Below, in pieces: positions 1 to 9,049 of a stretch of 61,261 nt of DNA. Position numbers and translations under genes: made by a program. Origin of the DNA: Bacillus paramycoides (lineage in GTDB: Bacteria; Bacillota; Bacilli; Bacillales; Bacillaceae_G); NCBI RefSeq assembly GCF_001884235.1, contig NZ_MAOI01000102.1:1-61261 (forward strand), written 5' to 3'. Below the pieces are notes generated by a model that was not told the DNA's origin, ran no database searches, and saw only the letters and a program-made list of their open reading frames with translations. Position 1 is the stretch's first letter. The number at the start of each line of letters is the position of its first letter.

Positions 1-1021
1 GCGTGAATCCTTGTGCATAAGAACAAATTTTACTCATATATAAAGCTTGGCGCACTGCTTCAATTAATTCGGCTTTGTCAATTCCAAGTGCTGCTTTATC
101 TTTAGGTCCAGATAAAACTTTGCTTGCGTTCACACGCTCTTCTTTTAAAGCAGAAATACAACGCGCAAATACAGATTCCGTGATAATAGGGAGAGATATA
201 CCTAAATCAAGTGCGCTTTGGCTTGTCCATTTCCCTGTACCCTTTTGTCCCGCAGTATCAAGAATAACATCCACTAATGGCTTACCAGTTTCTTCATCTT
301 TCTTCGTGAAGATGTCTGCTGTAATTTCGATTAGATAGCTGTTCAGTTCTCCCTTATTCCATTCAGCAAATATTTCATGAAACTCTTCTGCAGTCAAATC
401 AAGTGTTTGTTTCAAGAAGAAATATGCTTCACAAATTAATTGCATATCTCCATATTCAATACCGTTGTGAACCATCTTTACATAGTGGCCTGCCCCATTA
501 GGTCCGATATAAGAACAGCAAGGCTCTTCATTCACTTTTGCAGAGATATTTTCAAGCATATCCTTCACTTTTTCATATGCATCTTTCTGTCCGCCCGGCA
601 TAATAGACGGTCCCTTCAATGCACCCTCTTCTCCGCCTGACACACCTGCACCGATGAAATCGATTCCTTCTTCAGCAAGACGCTTGTTTCGGCGCATTGT
701 ATCGACAAAGTATGTATTACCGCCGTCAATTAAAATATCACCTTTATCGAGGTGAGGAAGCAGAGAATCAATCGCCTTATCTGTAATTCCCCCTGCATTA
801 ACCATTAATAAAATCTTTCTAGGTGATTCAAGTGAGTTAACAAACTCTTCAACCATATGAGTACCAACTAAGTTTTTACCACGGTTCTCCTCAATGATTT
901 CATTTACTTTTTCCTTTGAAATATCATATAGGGCAACAGAATACCCTTTGCTCTCAAAGTTAAGTGCGAGGCTTTTTCCCATAACGCCCACACCAACAAC
1001 TCCAATTTGTAACTTTGCCAT
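1..1021 (-). CDS. gnd: 6-phosphogluconate dehydrogenase, C-terminus beyond window
   Basis: Decarboxylates 6-phosphogluconate to ribulose-5-phosphate with reduction of NAD(P)+ in the cytoplasm, the step after gluconate kinase. The visible 340 residues start [20 protein letters not shown], a Rossmann GxGxMG motif at residues 8-13. Next come the substrate-loop motif [19 protein letters not shown] and the catalytic-lysine segment [17 protein letters not shown], both typical of the family. The family is about 470 residues, so roughly 130 residues lie past the window edge. It is the last gene of a gntR-gntK-gntP-gnd order known from B. subtilis (where it is gntZ), but about 775 bp separate it from gntP and a broken gene lies between, so it may have its own promoter. 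Confidence 0.96.
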   Translation of the reverse strand, partial: MAKLQIGVVGVGVMGKSLALNFESKGYSVALYDISKEKVNEIIEENRGKNLVGTHMVEEFVNSLESPRKILLMVNAGGITDKAIDSLLPHLDKGDILIDGGNTYFVDTMRRNKRLAEEGIDFIGAGVSGGEEGALKGPSIMPGGQKDAYEKVKDMLENISAKVNEEPCCSYIGPNGAGHYVKMVHNGIEYGDMQLICEAYFFLKQTLDLTAEEFHEIFAEWNKGELNSYLIEITADIFTKKDEETGKPLVDVILDTAGQKGTGKWTSQSALDLGISLPIITESVFARCISALKEERVNASKVLSGPKDKAALGIDKAELIEAVRQALYMSKICSYAQGFT

Positions 1022-1127
1022 ATTTCATCGTTCCTTTCTATGCATGTTACTCTATATTATAGTATATATACCTAAAGTAACACTTTAATCAAATAATCCA
1101 TCTTATTCATTTCAAGATGCGTGCAAA

Positions 1128-1170
1128 AGGTCATAGGGACACGGCACATCACCATCAAGTTAAAAAATAA
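1128..1170. repeat. bcr-like repeat, short half copy
   Basis: The stretch around cacatcaccatcaagttaa matches the terminal part of the repeat seen complete at 5617-5772 and elsewhere in the window. It overlaps the end of the broken PDZ gene. Confidence 0.5.
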
Positions 1171-1601
1171 AGAGAAGCTTCCGTATCCCACTTATGATCT
1201 TGCTCTACAAACACAATACCTAATTCATTATGTCCACCTGCATATAGCGCTGTTTGAGCAAGGCGAAGCTCACCTTTTGTATCAAGTGCTTCTAACTTAC
1301 AAAATGCCCCTGTCATCTTGGACTGCAGCGCGCCATAAAACTCCTCTGTACTTTTAGGAATCACGCCGTTTATTTTCGTAATAACCCCTCCGGGCTTCAG
1401 ATTCAATTCTGCACCAACTGTATTCGGGATCGTGCCTAACTACTAATCCATCATCGCGCGCTGCAAAATACGCTGGACGCGTTTCATCAGCAATTCGTTC
1501 TCTCATTGGCATACGGTACGGACATTGACCCGCCGCATCTGTAAAAAATAGAATTTTTGTATCTTTTTTTACTTTTCCAAACCAGAAATACTCAATTTAA
1601 A
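1155..1601 (-). pseudogene. Broken PDZ-domain protein, MinJ-like C-terminus
   Basis: Two overlapping minus-strand frames together read as the end of a membrane-anchored PDZ protein. The upstream frame reads ...AAGQCPYRMPMRERIADE...ARDDGLVV. The downstream frame continues LGTIPNTVGAELNLKPGG and VITKINGVIPKSTEEFY, a PDZ ligand-binding fold, down to the stop at 1155. The join needs a one-base shift near 1437. No start or N-terminal transmembrane part is present. Its layout (hydrophobic N-terminus lost, PDZ at the C-terminus) recalls MinJ, the Bacillus division-site protein, but that name is by resemblance only. It separates gntP from gnd, so it marks an insertion or rearrangement in the gluconate operon. 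Confidence 0.65.
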
Positions 1602-1795
1602 TTGTTTTTTAACGATATACATTTTAAGTTCATCCCAGTAAAGTGTACTTAATTGGGACGGTAGACTATTTGCCAATTTTCCTAAGGAAAGAGTATCCCA
1701 TATGACTTATCCCAAAAGTTTAATTGGAAAAAATTTCAGATGTGGCGGGTTATTCTTTGAATCGTTTCCGTACCCCTTTTACTGTCTAGAAAGAT

Positions 1796-3142
1796 CTATA
1801 CAAATAAGCTTAGTAATAAAGTAAATCCTAATCCGGCTACGGAAATGATAGTCTCAAGTAAGGTCCATGTTGCAAATGTTTCTTTCATGCTTAAACCAAA
1901 GTACTCTTTGAACATCCAGAAACCAGCATCGTTCACGTGTGAAGCAATTAAACTACCAGCTCCTGTTGCAAGGACAACTAAAGCAAGGTTAACATCAGAG
2001 TGCCCTAACATCGGGATCACTAAACCGACAGTTGTTAATGAAGCAACCGTAGCAGACCCTAATGAAATACGTAAGATGGCAGCGATAATCCATGCGAGCA
2101 AGATCGGTGATAATGAAGTTCCTTTGAATAATTCGGCTACATAGTTACCAACGCCGCCATCAATTAATACTTGTTTGAAGGCTCCGCCTCCGCCAATAAT
2201 TAAGAGCATCATCCCAATATTTGAGATCGCTGTTGTACAAGATTCCATCACGTTTTTGATTGGAATATTTCTTGCCAATCCCATTGTATAGATCGCAACT
2301 AATAAGGATATCAACATGGCAGTATCCGCATTCCCAATAAACTGGATCGCTGCTAGTAAACTATTATCTTTAAATCCCATTGTTTTTTGCAGCAAAGTAA
2401 GAATTGTAGCGATTGCCATTAAAATAACAGGCAGTAAAGCGGTAAAAACACTGATTCCAAAGCCAGGAGTTTCTTCAAGTTTAAATACTTTCTGCTCGCC
2501 TAAAGATTTGATATTACCAGTTTTTGTGAATGCTTCAGGTACTAGTTTTTTTGCAATTTTAGTAAATACAGGTCCAGCTAAAATAACTGTTGGAACCGCT
2601 ATCATAAAACCGTAAAGTAATACTTCACCGATGTTTGCATGCAATTCACCAGCGATAGCGGTTGGTCCTGGGTGTGGCGGTAAGAATCCGTGTGTTACAG
2701 ATAAAGCTGCTGCCATCGGAATACCGAGATATAAGATAGAAACTTTTAATTCTCTTGAAATAGCAAATACAATCGGAATTAATAATACTAATCCTACTTC
2801 AAAAAATAATGCAATACCGATAATAAATGAGGCAGTCACAACAGCCCATTGAATGTTCTTTTCACCGAATTTTTTCACAAGGGTCATGGCAATGCGTTGT
2901 GCGCCCCCAGAATCTGAAAGCAACTTACCTAACATCGCACCAAGTCCAAAAACGAGTGCTAAATGACCAAGTGTTCCGCCTAATCCCGCTTCAATGGTTT
3001 TAAAAATTTTTTCTGGCGGCATTCCAAGTGCTAAAGCAACGCCGACCGATACAATGATTAATGAAATAAAAGTATTTAATTTAAAGCGCATTATCAGTAA
3101 AAGTAATGCTAAAATCCCAATTGCTACAATGACTAATGGCAT
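1796..3142 (-). CDS. gntP: Gluconate permease GntP
   Basis: Proton-coupled gluconate importer of the GntP family in the cytoplasmic membrane. The 448 residues are almost wholly hydrophobic, with about twelve or more membrane segments and the family-typical stretches GLGAMLGKLLSDSGGAQRIA and SVTHGFLPPHPGPTAIAGE. Length equals B. subtilis GntP. A strong ribosome site (taggggggaa, then actacg, then ATG) fixes the start. It lies 117 bp behind gntK on the same strand and is probably cotranscribed from the gntR promoter. Confidence 0.96.
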   Translation of the reverse strand: MPLVIVAIGILALLLLIMRFKLNTFISLIIVSVGVALALGMPPEKIFKTIEAGLGGTLGHLALVFGLGAMLGKLLSDSGGAQRIAMTLVKKFGEKNIQWAVVTASFIIGIALFFEVGLVLLIPIVFAISRELKVSILYLGIPMAAALSVTHGFLPPHPGPTAIAGELHANIGEVLLYGFMIAVPTVILAGPVFTKIAKKLVPEAFTKTGNIKSLGEQKVFKLEETPGFGISVFTALLPVILMAIATILTLLQKTMGFKDNSLLAAIQFIGNADTAMLISLLVAIYTMGLARNIPIKNVMESCTTAISNIGMMLLIIGGGGAFKQVLIDGGVGNYVAELFKGTSLSPILLAWIIAAILRISLGSATVASLTTVGLVIPMLGHSDVNLALVVLATGAGSLIASHVNDAGFWMFKEYFGLSMKETFATWTLLETIISVAGLGFTLLLSLFV

Positions 3143-3259
3143 CGTAGTTCCCCCCTAATATTAGCTGTATTTGTGTTTATCCCACTATTCGTTGGCAGTA
3201 AGCCCCTCCACCTCAAGATTTAGAGAGAAGCGAGGATTGGGGGATTACTGATGAACGTA

Positions 3260-4795
3260 TTACTTTATTAAATTTCTTTGATAATTCGCAATTCGTGTAT
3301 AATCGGCTTCTAGCGCCCTTGATAGGTTAATAAATATCGGCAGTAATTGTCTGTATTCTTTTGTTGCTTCTTCTTTCGGTGTATGTTTGTAGGTGCTGCC
3401 AACCATTTCGGAAACGATTTCAAAAGAATCAATTTTTCCTGTGGCATAGAGACCTAATATACATGCACCTAGACAGGAGCTTTCGTAGCTCTTTGGAACA
3501 ACGACTTCAGATGCGAAAATATCGGACATCATTTGTCGCCAAACGTCAGACCTTGCGAATCCGCCTGTTGCTTGAATACGGGTTACAGGACCATCCATGC
3601 ATTCGATTAATGCTAAAAATACAGTGTATAAATTATATATAACGCCTTCTAAAGCTGCACGAATCATATGTTCCTTCTTATGTGACATCGTTAAACCGAA
3701 GAAGGAGCCACGTACATCTGGATTCCATAATGGTGCACGTTCACCTGCGAGGTATGGATGGAATAATAATCCGTCTGCACCAGGTCTCACGCGTTCAGCA
3801 ATTTTAGTTAATACATCGTATGGATCAATTCCTAGTCTTTTCGCAGTTTCTACTTCTGATGAAGCAAGTTCATCACGAATCCAGCGAAGGACCATTCCGC
3901 CATTGTTTACCGGTCCACCAATTACCCAATGCTTTTCCGTTAAGGCATAACAGAATATTCTTCCTTTTTTATCTGTTTGCGGCTTGTCAATGATGGTTCG
4001 AATAGCACCACTTGTCCCAATTGTGACCGCAATCTCGCCTTTTCGAATTGCATTCACACCTAGATTAGAAAGCACTCCATCACTGGCACCAATGACAAAC
4101 GGTGTTTGTGGATCGATACCAATCTTTTGGGCTAAATCTGGATTGCAGTTGCTAAATATTTTGGTAGTTGGTACGAGTTCAGATAATTGATCAGGTGTTA
4201 CACCAGCAATTTTTAAAGCTTCCTCATCCCAATCTAGTGTTTTTAAATTCATCATACCCATGCATGAAGCGATGGAATGATCGACAACATATTGATCAAA
4301 GAATTGTTTAAAGATATATTCTTTGATTCCGATATATTTTTTCGTTCTAACAGCGATTTCAGGATGGTCATTCACAATCCATGTAATTTTACTTAATGGC
4401 GACATCGGGTGAATAGGCGTTCCTGTTCGTCTATAAACTTCATGGCCATTCAGTTCATCTTTGATTTTATGTGCCCATGCCTCACTGCGATTATCTGCCC
4501 AAGTGATACAAGATGTCAGCGGCTGATCATTTTCATCCATGGCAATGACACTATGCATAGCACTGCTAAATGAAATAAACGATGGTTTTTTATCTGAATG
4601 ATGTTTCGTTATATTTGATATCGCTTGCAAAACAGCTTGGAAAATCTCTTCTGGATCTTGTTCCGCTGTGGATATATCCGGTGTGCGAAGTGGGTAACCA
4701 ATATTCTCGGTTTGGATGACTTCGCCTTTTTCAGTGAATAAAACTGCTTTCGTACTTGTTGTACCGATATCTATACCTAACATATAGCTACTCAT
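3260..4795 (-). CDS. gntK: Gluconate kinase, FGGY family
   Basis: Phosphorylates gluconate to 6-phosphogluconate with ATP, feeding gnd. The 511-residue protein opens with the phosphate-binding motif MLGIDIGTTSTKAVLF (from residue 5), has the second phosphate motif VTIGTSGAIRTI, and near the C-terminus the adenosine motif TGGFARSDVWRQ, in the order expected for FGGY carbohydrate kinases. Its start overlaps the end of gntR by 8 bp, which indicates translational coupling. Length matches B. subtilis GntK (513 residues). Confidence 0.96.
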   Translation of the reverse strand: MSSYMLGIDIGTTSTKAVLFTEKGEVIQTENIGYPLRTPDISTAEQDPEEIFQAVLQAISNITKHHSDKKPSFISFSSAMHSVIAMDENDQPLTSCITWADNRSEAWAHKIKDELNGHEVYRRTGTPIHPMSPLSKITWIVNDHPEIAVRTKKYIGIKEYIFKQFFDQYVVDHSIASCMGMMNLKTLDWDEEALKIAGVTPDQLSELVPTTKIFSNCNPDLAQKIGIDPQTPFVIGASDGVLSNLGVNAIRKGEIAVTIGTSGAIRTIIDKPQTDKKGRIFCYALTEKHWVIGGPVNNGGMVLRWIRDELASSEVETAKRLGIDPYDVLTKIAERVRPGADGLLFHPYLAGERAPLWNPDVRGSFFGLTMSHKKEHMIRAALEGVIYNLYTVFLALIECMDGPVTRIQATGGFARSDVWRQMMSDIFASEVVVPKSYESSCLGACILGLYATGKIDSFEIVSEMVGSTYKHTPKEEATKEYRQLLPIFINLSRALEADYTRIANYQRNLIK

Positions 4796-5519
4796 GTCCT
4801 TGCTCTACTCCTTTAGATAACATTTGTTGTGACATCCAGAGGTCTTCAACTTTCCCTTGAACATCATCAAAGTTTTGATGTAAGGCCTCGATCATGAGGG
4901 CTCGATCTTTTGATTCGATTGCTTTTATATAAAGCTCATGATTTTTAATAACCCGTTCAAAGTCTTCGTACTTTTCCTTGAAACGGGTACGCATTGATAA
5001 AAGGATTAAGCTTTCCATAACAGGCTTTAAATTATTCCAAATCATCAGGATGTAGGAATGCTCAATGGTGCGAATAATCGTTTCATGGAATAAGAGATCT
5101 TGATAAGAAAACTCATCAGCATCATGATATTTAATGGCGATTTTCATCATTTCCATTATTTTATTTAGTTCTCTTACTAAATCATTTGTGTCCATCTTTA
5201 CAAGTCGCTCAAAGATAAACGTTTCTATAAGTAAACGAACATCATATATTTCTTCGATTTCTTTTTCGGTTAAACCAATGACAACTGCGCCCATTCTTTC
5301 TAAGCGAATAATATTTTCAGAAGCTAGTACTTTTAATGCTTCACGAACGGGTGACCGACTTACAGAAAAATCGGCAGCTAATTTATTTTCCGATAGGATG
5401 GTACCGCTTTCAATTCCACCTACAATAATACGCATTCTCAGTTCGCTCGCAACACGATCACCTGCAGAAGCTTTTGAAAGCCATTTTTCAGGATAAAGAA
5501 ATCCAATTGATTCCGTCAT
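4788..5519 (-). CDS. gntR: Gluconate operon repressor GntR
   Basis: GntR/FCD-family repressor that is released from DNA by gluconate. The winged helix-turn-helix spans about residues 22-84 (SENKLAADFSVSRSPVREAL is the recognition region) and the all-helical FCD ligand domain fills residues 95-230. It is the first gene of the operon and overlaps gntK. A perfect 18-bp palindrome identical to the known B. subtilis GntR operator lies just upstream, so autoregulation is expected. The 243-residue length matches the B. subtilis protein. Confidence 0.95.
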   Translation of the reverse strand: MTESIGFLYPEKWLSKASAGDRVASELRMRIIVGGIESGTILSENKLAADFSVSRSPVREALKVLASENIIRLERMGAVVIGLTEKEIEEIYDVRLLIETFIFERLVKMDTNDLVRELNKIMEMMKIAIKYHDADEFSYQDLLFHETIIRTIEHSYILMIWNNLKPVMESLILLSMRTRFKEKYEDFERVIKNHELYIKAIESKDRALMIEALHQNFDDVQGKVEDLWMSQQMLSKGVEQGHE

Positions 5520-5543
5520 AACTTCACCTCATGTTAATCAAGT

Positions 5544-5561
5544 ATACTTGTATACAAGTAT
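5544..5561. promoter_or_regulatory. GntR operator
   Basis: Perfect 18-bp palindrome atacttgtatacaagtat, the same sequence described as the GntR operator of B. subtilis. It begins at the last base of the -10 box and runs over the likely transcription start, so bound GntR would block initiation. Confidence 0.93.
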
Positions 5562-5587
5562 TATAACTCAGATTTTTAATTATGCAA
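5560..5587 (-). promoter_or_regulatory. Sigma-A promoter of the gnt operon
   Basis: On the minus strand TTGCAT (5582-5587) is separated by 16 bp from TATAAT (5560-5565). The GntR operator follows directly and a possible cre overlaps the -35 box. The gntR start codon lies about 40 bp downstream. Confidence 0.8.
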
Positions 5588-5596
5588 GCGCTTTTA
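5583..5596. promoter_or_regulatory. Possible CcpA cre site
   Basis: tgcaagcgctttta matches 12 of 14 positions of the cre consensus TGWAANCGNTNWCA and covers the -35 region of the gnt promoter. CcpA repression here would fit catabolite control of gluconate use. Confidence 0.5.
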
Positions 5597-5616
5597 CTTT
5601 TTGTTTCGATTCTTTT

Positions 5617-5772
5617 AGGGGGGGGACAGCCCCATCACCATCAAGCTAAGAAAAGCAAATATCCAAAACAAAAAAATGAACTAAATTCCTACGGACAACT
5701 ATGAAAAGATGAAATTTTCGTTTTGGGGATATTTCAAAATCTTAGCTTGATGGGCATGTTGCGGTACCACAA
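5617..5772. repeat. bcr-like repeat, complete copy with inverted ends
   Basis: Inverted ends caccatcaagctaaga and tcttagcttgatgggcatg enclose a core with tccaaaac...gttttggggata pairing, giving a long stem. Halves and other full copies recur at ten further places in this window. This matches the style of the B. cereus group bcr repeats (about 155 bp, thought to be mobile). Confidence 0.7.
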
Positions 5773-6298
5773 AGATGTAGAAGAACTAATGAAGAAGCTT
5801 TGAAGCACCAACGTTTAAGCACATTTGCTTTAAATAAAATATATAAAAATGTAGAAAAACCAAAAAATCCCCCACAAGGGGGAACAGCGGTGCCTGAGTA
5901 CGAAAGGCGACGGAACAGCTTGCCTGTTCCGTCCAAGGTTTTAAGTAATGATAGTAACCAATATATAAGTTACATTTGCTACGAAAAACCAGACGATACA
6001 GACAAGCTGTATCGTCCACTTCACTGCGCTTCGCTTGTTCGTGTATTGCTTCCCCTTTGGGGTTCGTTGTTGATTTATCAATATACAATTCATCCTTATT
6101 TACCGCTTCCCAGCGATTTTTCTGTCTTATATAATCGAATTAACAAATATTAGGGCTTTTTAAAATGAATAAACAAAACGTATCATCAGCACTCGACAAC
6201 CCTAGATTGTAAAGATGTTTTATCCTCCTTTGTGTATTGCATTTCTAAGATTTCCATTGCCCTTTACCCCTTTATACTTTATTTGTACCAATAACCCA
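5773..6298. other. Non-coding stretch with two hairpins
   Basis: No credible gene was found; open frames here lack start signals and family features. Two GC-rich hairpins stand out: 5911-5931 (cggaacag, 5-base loop, ctgttccg) and 5993-6015 (acgatacag, 5-base loop, ctgtatcgt). Both close on ACAG/CTGT around loops cttgc and acaag, which are nearly complementary to each other. Confidence 0.5.
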
Positions 6299-8347
6299 TT
6301 ACTTCACCTTTTCTAAAACCATAAAGAACGTACTATCCGGTAGCGCAACCGCATTCCCAGACTCATCTTTAAACTCAATTTTCTCGCTAAGATGGGTTGT
6401 ATATCCATCCTGCAAATAGTTTATAGCTTGAACAATGTTTACTTTATCTCCAAAGATACCCTTTACGAAATCCTTATAGTCGTTTGGCGTAAAGATTCCA
6501 AACTGCTCCTGCACCTCATGAGCGAAGGAATCCTCGCCCCAGGTATACGTATATAAGAACTCCATCGCATCGTTAACAGGCATTTTGACTGTATTGTCTG
6601 CAAGTACCTCATACTGGATTATACGACCCTTAAATTCATGGACATACTGCTCTAAGAACTTCATTCCGCCCGCATCTTTAAAACGAATCACACGCATTAA
6701 CCTTTTATCTTCGGTCATGATGCCATCACGAATGATAATACGACCTCCCGGCTTTAACACCTCGTAGGCACTCTGCAGACCCCTTTTAATTACTTCATGA
6801 TTGAATTTCTTACCTTCATACTCAATATAAGAGAACAGCTCATGAAGGATAGAAGAATATACAATCGTATCAACCGATTCTTTATCAAACGAGCTGCTTA
6901 AGTTGATTGCATCCCCTTTAATGACGTCCCAAGAACGACCCTCGTTCTGCTTCTTCTTTTTCAACGTATCAATCACGTTTTCGGAAATATCGATACCATA
7001 GATTCGTTTATCCTCGGTCTCTTCTTCAATCATGTCTAGCATGACACCACCACCGGCTCCGACATCTACAACCGTATTTCCCTTTATATAATCAAGAATA
7101 ATTCGTTTATCATCAGCCGAACTATTCATATGCTCCAGATACACTTCTTCGTTATGGAATCTATCATACGCATCCTTACGTAACCCGAAGAAATCAAATA
7201 GCAGCACGTTTGCCCGGGCATGCATCATATCTACCTTTTCTGCCTCTACACAGAAGGTAATTAACGCCTCACCTACAGCAGAAAACTGAAACGACACATA
7301 CGCAGTCTTCATATCTTCATCGACTTTAACCTCAAAGGAAACATGCGTTGTATCCAGCTTCTCGTTCTCACGGTACTCCCGTAGATACTTCTCAATAACC
7401 CGCTTACGATATACGTTGTCCTTCTTCTCGCCTTTGAAATCATAGTGCAACTGCTGCATCAATTTCTCGAAATGGATATGCTGAACCTTTCCAGTGCCTA
7501 TCTCGTTCTTTAACATAACAAAAACTGTCCAGATATCCTCGAAGCTAAGAGCATGCATAGACGGTTCTACATACCACAAATCCTTATCAGATAAGAAGGT
7601 TTGAACGCCATTCTTCTCGCTCCCCATAATTATATCTTTTTCAAATGCTGACTCCTTATGTTTTGGCGTGAGTCTATGTATGCGAGAAGTAAATAGCTCC
7701 ACATAGCCATCAAACAGACCATCAATTGTAATCTTCACATCGTCCTTTACTTCACTCCACAAGGATTTTGATACACCCTCAATAATACATTGGTTAAGAT
7801 AGTATAGAATCTTCTTTAACCTACCGTCTCCGTACTCTTCTTTATACGTGTTGATCAAATCAAAATGTGAGTCCAAACGAGCCTCCCCGCGGATATACTG
7901 CCCGATTAATCCATGTGTTCTAATTAAATCTCGAACAAACAAATACTCAGTAGAATTTAAGTTTGTCTCTATACGTTCGATAAACTGAATATCACTAAAG
8001 ATATCAGCAGAACCCTCGTTATGTACCAATAGGTTTATCCCATTTTTCTTCCATTGCTCCCGCTGTTTTAAAGAGCCTACCTTTGCAAGCTCACTATACG
8101 TTAGTACCTTTTCAATAATGCGATACGCTTCTTCATCTAAAGACAACCCATCTAACACTTGCAGCGTACGGTGTACATAGTACAACACCGCATCCGTTTT
8201 TAATGCACCAAGTACCTGTACATTCTCATAGTTTTGATGTATCTCCTCTGCCTCGATTAGATGCTTTAACCACGTAGGGAGAGCATCAGAAAACCCTTCA
8301 ATGTATTTATTTAGAACTTCAATGTTTTTCAACTTATTTACCCCCAT
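6299..8347 (-). CDS. Large SAM-dependent methyltransferase with unknown N-terminal region
   Basis: A 682-residue protein. The class I methyltransferase part occupies about residues 415-600: motif I VVDVGAGGGVMLDMI, acidic motif II IYGIDISENVI, and LKPGGRIIIRDG as motif VI. The first 400 residues are charged, mainly helical, and unrecognised; they may bind the substrate or a partner. The ATG at 8345-8347 has little ribosome site, whereas TTG at 8330-8332 follows gggggtaaataag, so the true start may be five codons in. It stands alone on the minus strand between a decayed winged-helix gene and the gnt region. The substrate cannot be read from sequence; a phage or defence origin is a guess from the neighbourhood. 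Confidence 0.8.
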   Translation of the reverse strand: MGVNKLKNIEVLNKYIEGFSDALPTWLKHLIEAEEIHQNYENVQVLGALKTDAVLYYVHRTLQVLDGLSLDEEAYRIIEKVLTYSELAKVGSLKQREQWKKNGINLLVHNEGSADIFSDIQFIERIETNLNSTEYLFVRDLIRTHGLIGQYIRGEARLDSHFDLINTYKEEYGDGRLKKILYYLNQCIIEGVSKSLWSEVKDDVKITIDGLFDGYVELFTSRIHRLTPKHKESAFEKDIIMGSEKNGVQTFLSDKDLWYVEPSMHALSFEDIWTVFVMLKNEIGTGKVQHIHFEKLMQQLHYDFKGEKKDNVYRKRVIEKYLREYRENEKLDTTHVSFEVKVDEDMKTAYVSFQFSAVGEALITFCVEAEKVDMMHARANVLLFDFFGLRKDAYDRFHNEEVYLEHMNSSADDKRIILDYIKGNTVVDVGAGGGVMLDMIEEETEDKRIYGIDISENVIDTLKKKKQNEGRSWDVIKGDAINLSSSFDKESVDTIVYSSILHELFSYIEYEGKKFNHEVIKRGLQSAYEVLKPGGRIIIRDGIMTEDKRLMRVIRFKDAGGMKFLEQYVHEFKGRIIQYEVLADNTVKMPVNDAMEFLYTYTWGEDSFAHEVQEQFGIFTPNDYKDFVKGIFGDKVNIVQAINYLQDGYTTHLSEKIEFKDESGNAVALPDSTFFMVLEKVK

Positions 8348-8362
8348 ATATAATCAATATCC

Positions 8363-8530
8363 TCGCATTACCCTAACGCCCGTAACACATTAAGTCCATT
8401 CTCTGTTAGCTTTACCGCACCGTTTGGACAACCCTCACAACCTGTACTCTACAATTAACTGTTTATTAAGCAGCGATTGTACCGTCCGTTTGTTGGGACC
8501 CCATAGCTCAGCAGGGGGAGCGCCACCTTA
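8363..8530 (-). pseudogene. Winged-helix protein remnant
   Basis: Minus-strand frames read ELWGPNKRTVQSLLNKQL, then IVEYR, then after a frameshift CEGCPNGAVKLTENGLNVLR and a stop. This looks like the wing and tail of a small DNA-binding protein, with no start left. It lies directly upstream of the methyltransferase. Assignment rests on the look of the peptide only. Confidence 0.4.
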
Positions 8531-8632
8531 ACAGGGTAGAGATCATTAGCCAGAGCCACCGGAGTCATACAATTACTTTCAAAACAGTTTATAACTTATA
8601 AAAATCTGTCTCATTATTTCTTATTTCAGACC

Positions 8633-9034
8633 TTAATTTTTAAACTTCAAACATAAAGCTCCTACGGTTGGAAGATCCGCCGGGGCCCACTTTAACTCCA
8701 ATAAATTATTAACATGAACCCATATCAACCCGGCATGCTCAAGCGCTTTAGGTATACCGGACTCTATGTATGCCTTATAAGTAACAAGATGAACTATAAT
8801 ATTCTCATACTCATGATCCACTTCTTCTATTTTTTCTCCAACAGTAATTAAACATCCTAGTTCTTCTTTGATCTCACGTATCAGTGCATCTTGCGGCATT
8901 TCCCCTTCATTAATTTTTCCACCTGGAAATTCCCAATAGTTCGGTAAGGACATTGCAGGAGAACGTAATGCACATAGTATTTCATTCTTCTCATTAAAAA
9001 TGACCGCTCCAACAACCGATACTTTTTTCTTCAT
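8633..9034 (-). CDS. Nudix hydrolase, MutT-like
   Basis: Hydrolyses a nucleoside diphosphate linked to another moiety, with divalent metal. The Nudix box is intact at residues 38-60: GGKINEGEMPQDALIREIKE followed by ELG, giving the G-x5-E-x7-REUxEExGU pattern. The 133-residue length and the opening KVSVVGAVIFNEKNEILCA are typical of MutT/CTP-pyrophosphohydrolase types, which sanitise damaged or modified nucleotides. It follows a frameshifted SRA-domain gene by 16 bp on the same strand, so the two could once have been a nucleotide-modification or restriction-linked pair; that is inference. Confidence 0.88.
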   Translation of the reverse strand: MKKKVSVVGAVIFNEKNEILCALRSPAMSLPNYWEFPGGKINEGEMPQDALIREIKEELGCLITVGEKIEEVDHEYENIIVHLVTYKAYIESGIPKALEHAGLIWVHVNNLLELKWAPADLPTVGALCLKFKN

Positions 9035-9049
9035 GAATCGTCACTTCTT

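Noticed and set aside
5786-6153. Open frames of about 100 codons on both strands
   Set aside because: No start signals, odd composition and two strong hairpins inside; probably non-coding.
8495-8570. tRNA-like sequence (tagctcagcagggggagcgcc followed by a possible anticodon arm)
   Set aside because: The D-arm part looks good, but there is no T arm with TTCGA, the acceptor stem does not pair, and the same bases read as coding on the minus strand (ELWGPNKRTVQSLL). Treated as chance similarity.
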